NCBI GenBank assembly: GCA_963966185.1 | Contig: CAWZYM010000091.1 | Location: 51,001-115,000 of the forward strand | Length of the DNA: 64,000 bases | Origin: Rhabditoides inermis | Taxonomy: Eukaryota; Nematoda; Chromadorea; Rhabditida; Rhabditidae | Direction: 5' to 3' | Shown: piece by piece, positions 59,933-64,000 of the stretch | How the letters are laid out: every line of letters starts with the position of its first letter | Numbering within the stretch: the stretch's first letter is position 1 | Made by a program: the position numbers and the translations under genes | Notes under the pieces: model-generated | Databases searched by the model: none | What the model was told of the DNA's origin: nothing | The model's input: the letters and a program-made list of their open reading frames with translations, nothing else

Positions 59933-62928
59933 TCTTGTTTGCCAGAAGGTGGACGCTCGCCGTCTGGACGAGCTGGCGATGCGCATCAAGCAGTCGTTCC
60001 CGGCGGTGCGCCTCAACGACATCCGAGCAGACCTGGACAAGGGCGGCGATCACACGGTAGGGTTGAGAGGAGGAGGAGGGGTCGGGGGGTTTGCGGCTTG
60101 TGGGTGTCTAGGTTCCGGAGACCAGAGAGTTGGGAAATTCCGGAGAGTAATTGGCGCTAAACAACTCGTTTCGTTCATTATTCGCAGACCGGACCGCAAG
60201 TACGGTAGATTTTTAGGAGAGAAAAGTAGGCGTTGCTGGCCCGAATGGAGTTTGCTTGCTTTTGTTTGTTTTCGTTCTAGTTGGTTACAACAAGAAAATT
60301 GGAAAAGGAGAAAACAATATTGAGTTTTTTATCCGATGCCTTTGTGTGTACCTAGTATTTTGGATGCGTGCATATAAGTCGAGCTCAATTGTCTTTTTCG
60401 CAATAATATGGAAAACTATGAAATAAGTAAATATTGCGACTAAAGTTTGCAAATTCATATCATCATTAAAAAAATGCAAATCACATTTTCAAATAGTAAA
60501 AGTTTCTGAAAATCCAAAACCTTCTGTCTTCGCATTGTAAAATAGGCCCATGGACAGCCCATGAACAATTTTGCAGAAGTGCAGCGAGAACTCATCTGCA
60601 CAATCGGCCCTGGGCCGATTTTGCAGACGAAATTCAGACAGTCTGTAAAATCAGCCCAGGGCCGATTTTACAGACGAATCGCAGACAAAGAGGGCAGAAC
60701 CATCTGCATTATCGGCCCTCGGCCGATTTTGCAGACAGACCTGATAGCTTGTCTTGGCAAAACATTCGCCGAGCGCGAGGTTCGAACTCGCGAGATAAGA
60801 TCAATGTTCGCGGTGCTACACCACTACACTACGATGGCACATGTTGCGAGCTGCATTAACTAATAGTCGACAGCGCGCACCTCAAAAAAGTATTGTGACA
60901 GCTACTGCTAATTGTGTGAGAGTGAACAATCAAATATCAAATGCTATGTTTCCAAAAGATTAGTTCCTTGGTTTCGAAACAATTACATTCACAAAGTAAG
61001 CATCATCAAGTCTCGTCTCTTTGAACGCAGCGCATTGTCTCCCGTCTTTGAGAGAGAGCAGCGCAAGCGTGGATGGCCTAGTGGTATCGTTGTGCAATCT
61101 GCGCGCTCGCTTCTTGGGATCGAGTCCCGCGCTCGGCGAATGTTTTGCTAAGACAAGCTATCAGGTCTGTCTGCAAAATCGGCCGAGGGCCGATAATGCA
61201 GATGGTTCTGCCCTCTTTGTCTGCGATTCGTCTGTAAAATCGGCCCTGGGCTGATTTTACAGACTGTCTGAATTTCGTCTGCAAAATCGGCCCAGGGCCG
61301 ATTCTGCAGATGAGTTCTCGCTGCACTTCTGCAAAGTTGTCCATGGGCTGTCCATGGGCCTATTTTACAGAACACAAGACAGAACACTTGGAAATTAATA
61401 GTTCGTTTCATTTTTGAACTATTTTACAATTCATTCACAGAATTTCAAGAGCGATTTTGCATCATAAGTTGTTAAATATTTAACATATACAGTTTTGCGA
61501 TTTCAGTCGCATTAGTTGCCAGTTTCAAAGTTCTCTATAACTTTGCGAAAAAATCAATTGAACCCGACTTATATGGTGGCACCAATGATCTCTCTGAAAC
61601 AATCTCATGATCCTCTTGCAAAACGAAACAAACAAATATATTTACACGAAACGTTTATATATCACATACTGTGTATTTTAACAAACACATGGACATAAAT
61701 AAATATAAAAAAACTTACACAAAGCGTTTGGGTGAAAACGTTATTGTCAAAATCTTTACATATGCGAGGATCCTCCTCTTTCGTCATCTGTCATCCCTTG
61801 GGGGTTAGACTCATCGAGATGCTCATGGGGCAGTGTCGTGCCGTCATCACTCCCATCGGCGACGGTGTCGAGGCAGCGATTCGTGCTCCTCCTGTTGCCG
61901 CTGCTGCAATGCCGTTCGAACCACGACCGATAGTGGCTGCGGCTCCACTGGTGTTCACAGACAACAAATAGCTCCGGCCAGGCATTCGCTGACAGCAGGA
62001 GCAGCAAGAGCAGTGCGTGTTTCACTCCAAACGGCATCCTTGCACTGTAATTGAAGGTTGAGAGGGATTGGAGAGTGAACATGTGTGTGTACAAAAATAT
62101 TCAAGGAAACGTAAGGATTGCCACAGATGAGTTTTCCGGTCTGTTATATACGATAATTTGTGGTGTGTGTGACAAATCAGGCAGTTTTAAAATGATACGA
62201 GCCTAGCAGCTGATAACAACTGAAACCGGCTCCGCATTGAGAAATCAGACGGCGACGAAGTTTTTTTAAAGTTCCCAAGTAACAATAGTTGGCTTGTACC
62301 GATTGTCTCATTTGAGAAAAAAAACGACGAAATGATTTCGGTTGCAGACTCCGTGTATCAATACAAAATGATCGACTTATATCTATGTCGAACGTGTGTG
62401 TTCACTTTATTTCCTAGCGATAGACTCTTTACTTTTTTAGTATAGTAAAAACCGTTTTGAGAGCCATTGATTGAACATGTTTCAAATGAAATCATTTCGG
62501 TCCTCTTTTCTCAATTGATACATTCAGTACAATCCAACCATCTTTACTTTCAAAAGTACTTTCAAAAGATAATCATCTGATTTTGATATGCGATTGATTG
62601 CGCAGGCTACGATCGAGCGCATCAAGAGTGGCAGTCTGCGGAGCAGCAGCAGCAACTCGCTCAAGCAGCTCAGCAACGACCCCTCGAGTTGGCGGAGGCA
62701 CTTTGAGGTGAAGATACTGAATTAGTTGTCGAAATAATTGTTATTACGTTGTCCTTTTCAATTGAATTGGATACTAAGAAGATTTGATCTGGATTGGATG
62801 TATTGTATCATATTGTCTTTTTTTGTAATTTGAGGCAAGAATTGATCTTGCAGGAGCGTCGCTGGGACATGATCGAAGCGAATCGCAGCAAGTACATGGA
62901 GAACTTGATCGCTTCCGGAGACGCGTGA
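57416..62928 (+). CDS. aup1: Ancient ubiquitous protein 1 (AUP1): acyltransferase-like plus CUE domain
   Basis: ER and lipid-droplet membrane protein that recruits the E2 enzyme UBE2G2 for ER-associated degradation. Exons: 57416-57610, 57835-58001, 58353-58505, 59104-59167, 59212-59285, 59421-59502, 59546-59713, 59946-60056, 62606-62707, 62854-62928; 396 residues (human about 410). An N-terminal hairpin membrane segment has LLLPLGIVLVFFRVFLAL. The acyltransferase-like domain has NHVTALDHL (H92-x4-D97) and FPEGAMTNGKRGLLRF, then STWPMDASSLIQPLSI. A Gly-rich linker precedes the CUE domain (about 303-345: LAMRIKQSFPAVRLNDIRADL). The C-terminal SWRRHFEERRWDMIEANR lies where the E2-binding helix is expected. 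Intron 8 is 2.5 kb with SINEs and a nested frame. Intron 2 holds a hammerhead motif. Confidence 0.92.
57604..57815 (+). repeat. Tandem duplication of the AUP1 exon 1 donor
   Basis: About 107 bases starting CTGAGGGTGAGTGTTGTATA (57605) recur from 57710 with roughly 90% identity (ATTACATTGAA, GTTTTCATGACGTATGG, GAGGTATGATCA). Both copies keep the exon-end CTGAGG|GTGAGT. Use of the second donor would add intron sequence with an early stop. Confidence 0.88.
58256..58297 (-). ncRNA. Minimal type I hammerhead ribozyme motif
   Basis: On the minus strand: ATCC, CTGATGA (58288-58282), GGCG-TAA-CGCC hairpin, GAAA (58269-58266), C, GTC, then GGAT. ATCC/GGAT form stem I, GGCG/CGCC stem II, and stem III is a single C-G, so a dimer may be needed for cleavage. 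This is the short-stem-III form reported for Penelope-like elements and related retrozymes, in canonical strand order. It lies antisense in AUP1 intron 2. No RT coding is visible around it, so it is probably a fragment or a small nonautonomous element. Confidence 0.75.
60535..60846 (-). mobile_element. tRNA-derived SINE, minus-strand copy
   Basis: The head, read on the minus strand from about 60846, has an A-box-like TAGTGTAGTGGTGTAGCACC and a B-box GAGTTCGAACC. The body to 60535 contains three imperfect palindromes of the ATCGGCCCTGGGCCGAT type, each next to TTTTGCAGAC or TTTTACAGAC. It lies in AUP1 intron 8. It is the inverted partner of the copy at 61064. Confidence 0.8.
61064..61370 (+). 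mobile_element. tRNA-derived SINE, plus-strand copy
   Basis: The head has GGATGGCCTAGTGGTATCG (A box) and GGGATCGAGTCCC (B box). The body (61138-61370) is about 90% the inverse of 60541-60775 and carries the same GGCC palindromes. It ends CCTATTTTACAG. The heads of the two SINEs have diverged more than the bodies. Confidence 0.8.
61756..62037 (-). CDS. Putative small secreted protein nested in AUP1 intron 8
   Basis: Single-exon frame of 93 residues on the strand opposite AUP1. It starts MPFGVKHALLLLLLLSANAW, a textbook signal peptide. The mature part has three Cys (VVCEHQW, RHCSSGN, NRCLDT) and an acidic tail. The chosen ATG lies 8 bases after TTCAATTACAG, an acceptor-like site suited to trans-splicing; the open frame extends 19 codons further up, but that part lacks the signal-peptide form. 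Codons are GC-rich like real exons, in an AT-rich intron. I recognise no family and see no nearby poly(A) signal on this strand. Confidence 0.5.
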   Translation of the reverse strand: MPFGVKHALLLLLLLSANAWPELFVVCEHQWSRSHYRSWFERHCSSGNRRSTNRCLDTVADGSDDGTTLPHEHLDESNPQGMTDDERGGSSHM

Positions 62929-63503
62929 TTCGTGTGTTTTGTGTATTGATCATCAGCTTTTCACTTACTGTACAACGACGAGAATGAGTACTAAGTTACT
63001 CCCACGAGACTCTTTCACCCTGCTTCTAGTGTTTTTTGTGATCGTTCTTTGTATTTTTTTTGCCACAGGTACCATTTTTCTTTTCCCCTCTACTCGATGT
63101 TTATATTCGGCTATTTAGCGTGTTTGTAATAATCTAATAAATATTCTTTATTTGTGAATTTATTGATATGAAAGTGGAAATATCCGTTTGGTGTCGGAGT
63201 TTGTATCTCGGAAAATGTTGGAGATGTCATTAATGAGGAGGAATGCCCGATATTTCATTCATACATTACTGTCGTTAACAGTGTGAAAATTATACAAAAT
63301 AATTGATACTGCATATACCTTTTCAACTCATCCTATTTCACTTTTATATCTTTCATTGATGCGATACTGTAGCTTTCACACATTTCCTCGTTTCACTTGT
63401 CCTCTGATCTATAAGAGTTTTGTAAACCTTGATCTTGTAAAATAATTGTTGTTGCAATTAGGATAAATATTATATCTGTAATACTGTAATACCGTATTGC
63501 AGG
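62929..63503 (+). other. AUP1 3' UTR and spacer
   Basis: AATAAA at 63136-63141 is the likely AUP1 poly(A) signal. The remaining 360 bases are AT-rich and end in ATTGCAG just before the ATG at 63504. No gene is seen. Confidence 0.55.
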
Positions 63504-63842
63504 ATGCTTTCCGGTCTGCGGCAGTCCGCATCCGGACTGTGGACCTTTGTGAGCAGAAATGTCCACAGGTAGTACTGTAGTTGCATTTTTGGCATTTGTA
63601 ATCGTATGCGTACATTGACTATTCATCAACATTGGTGATTTATATGCCTGGATGTACGAGAACGTTACATAAACAAAAATTTACCATTGGTATCTGGTAT
63701 TTATAGAATAATAATTTTGCTTTATTTTTATATTGTTCAAAATTTGCAGGTACAGCGCACGGTCGCGAAAGACAGGCAGAGGATGCGGCAATGCAGTGAT
63801 GCCGGGGAAGGTGGGAGAGAGAGAGAGGGGGGGGAGGGCGAG

Positions 63843-63874
<32 letters not shown>

Positions 63875-64000
63875 GGGAGAGGGAGGGAGAGAGAGAGGGG
63901 GGGGAGGGAGAGAGAGAGAGAATATCTCAGGAGTGGCGCTATGAGGCGGCCAAGGAGCGCACGTTTGCGCGCATGGCTGGGCGAAAGTACGGATACGATA
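63504..64000 (+). CDS. Unrecognised, probably mitochondrial protein (5' part; runs off window)
   Basis: Three exons in phase: 63504-63568, 63751-63811, 63932-64000 (cut by the window edge). The start follows TATTGCAG|G, an acceptor-like site. The product begins MLSGLRQSASGLWTFVSRNV, Arg/Ser-rich and without acids like a mitochondrial presequence. A basic stretch SARSRKTGRGCG follows, then EWRYEAAKERTFARMAGRK. Small basic mitochondrial ribosomal proteins look like this, but I cannot name a family. The second intron is filled with GA repeats. Confidence 0.55.

Overview
The window is nuclear DNA from a nematode. The evidence is a Hox gene whose homeodomain matches the EGL-5 type of posterior Hox, a seven-transmembrane receptor of the nematode chemoreceptor type, short introns with TTTCAG/TTGCAG-type acceptors, and several start codons just downstream of an acceptor-like CAG, as in trans-spliced genes. 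Exons are GC-rich and short. Introns and spacers are AT-rich and filled with very long (GA)n/(CT)n tracts, so most long open frames are microsatellite translations. I could not determine the species or clade. All family calls are from recognition, without searches.

Layout: 1-569 (-) 5' part of a 7TM receptor. 570-5098 repeats with no firm gene. 5099-7177 (-) egl-5-type Hox gene, six exons. 7178-14509 spacer with a TATA-like box and a few orphan exon-like stretches. 14510-17126 (+) pentameric ligand-gated channel subunit, twelve exons. 17423-21627 (+) SLAIN-like microtubule protein, eleven exons. 21628-25989 spacer or 5' UTR. 25990-33650 (+) Musashi with two RRMs and an extra internal exon that looks like an alternative first exon. 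35320-41983 (+) DENR. Its third intron carries a nearly intact Penelope-like retroelement with an N-terminal GIY-YIG domain (Naiad type) and a 928-bp head-to-tail terminal repeat. 42497-47186 (+) polypeptide GalNAc-transferase, seventeen exons. 47611-48263 (-) TMEM203-like protein. 48529-56901 (+) THAP plus C2H2 zinc-finger protein. 57416-62928 (+) AUP1. 61756-62037 (-) small secreted-protein frame nested in an AUP1 intron. 63504-64000 (+) start of an unrecognised, probably mitochondrial protein.

The genes are mostly housekeeping or developmental and show no shared pathway. Arrangement: TMEM203-like and the THAP gene are head to head, 265 bp apart. TMEM203-like and the GalNAc-transferase converge on overlapping poly(A) signals. 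Several same-strand neighbours are a few hundred bases apart.

The most unusual signal is in the terminal repeat of the retroelement. The three strands of a hammerhead ribozyme (CTGATGA, GTC, GAAA) with all three complementary stems are present, but in an order that matches none of the three canonical permutations and would make a pseudoknotted hammerhead. A second hammerhead in canonical order, of the minimal Penelope type, lies in an AUP1 intron. Other findings include four foldback elements, a head-to-head tRNA-derived SINE pair, duplicated 5' splice sites in egl-5 and AUP1, a decayed duplicate exon in the GalNAc-transferase, G-quadruplex-prone intronic (GGGA)n tracts and a 2.2-kb octamer satellite.
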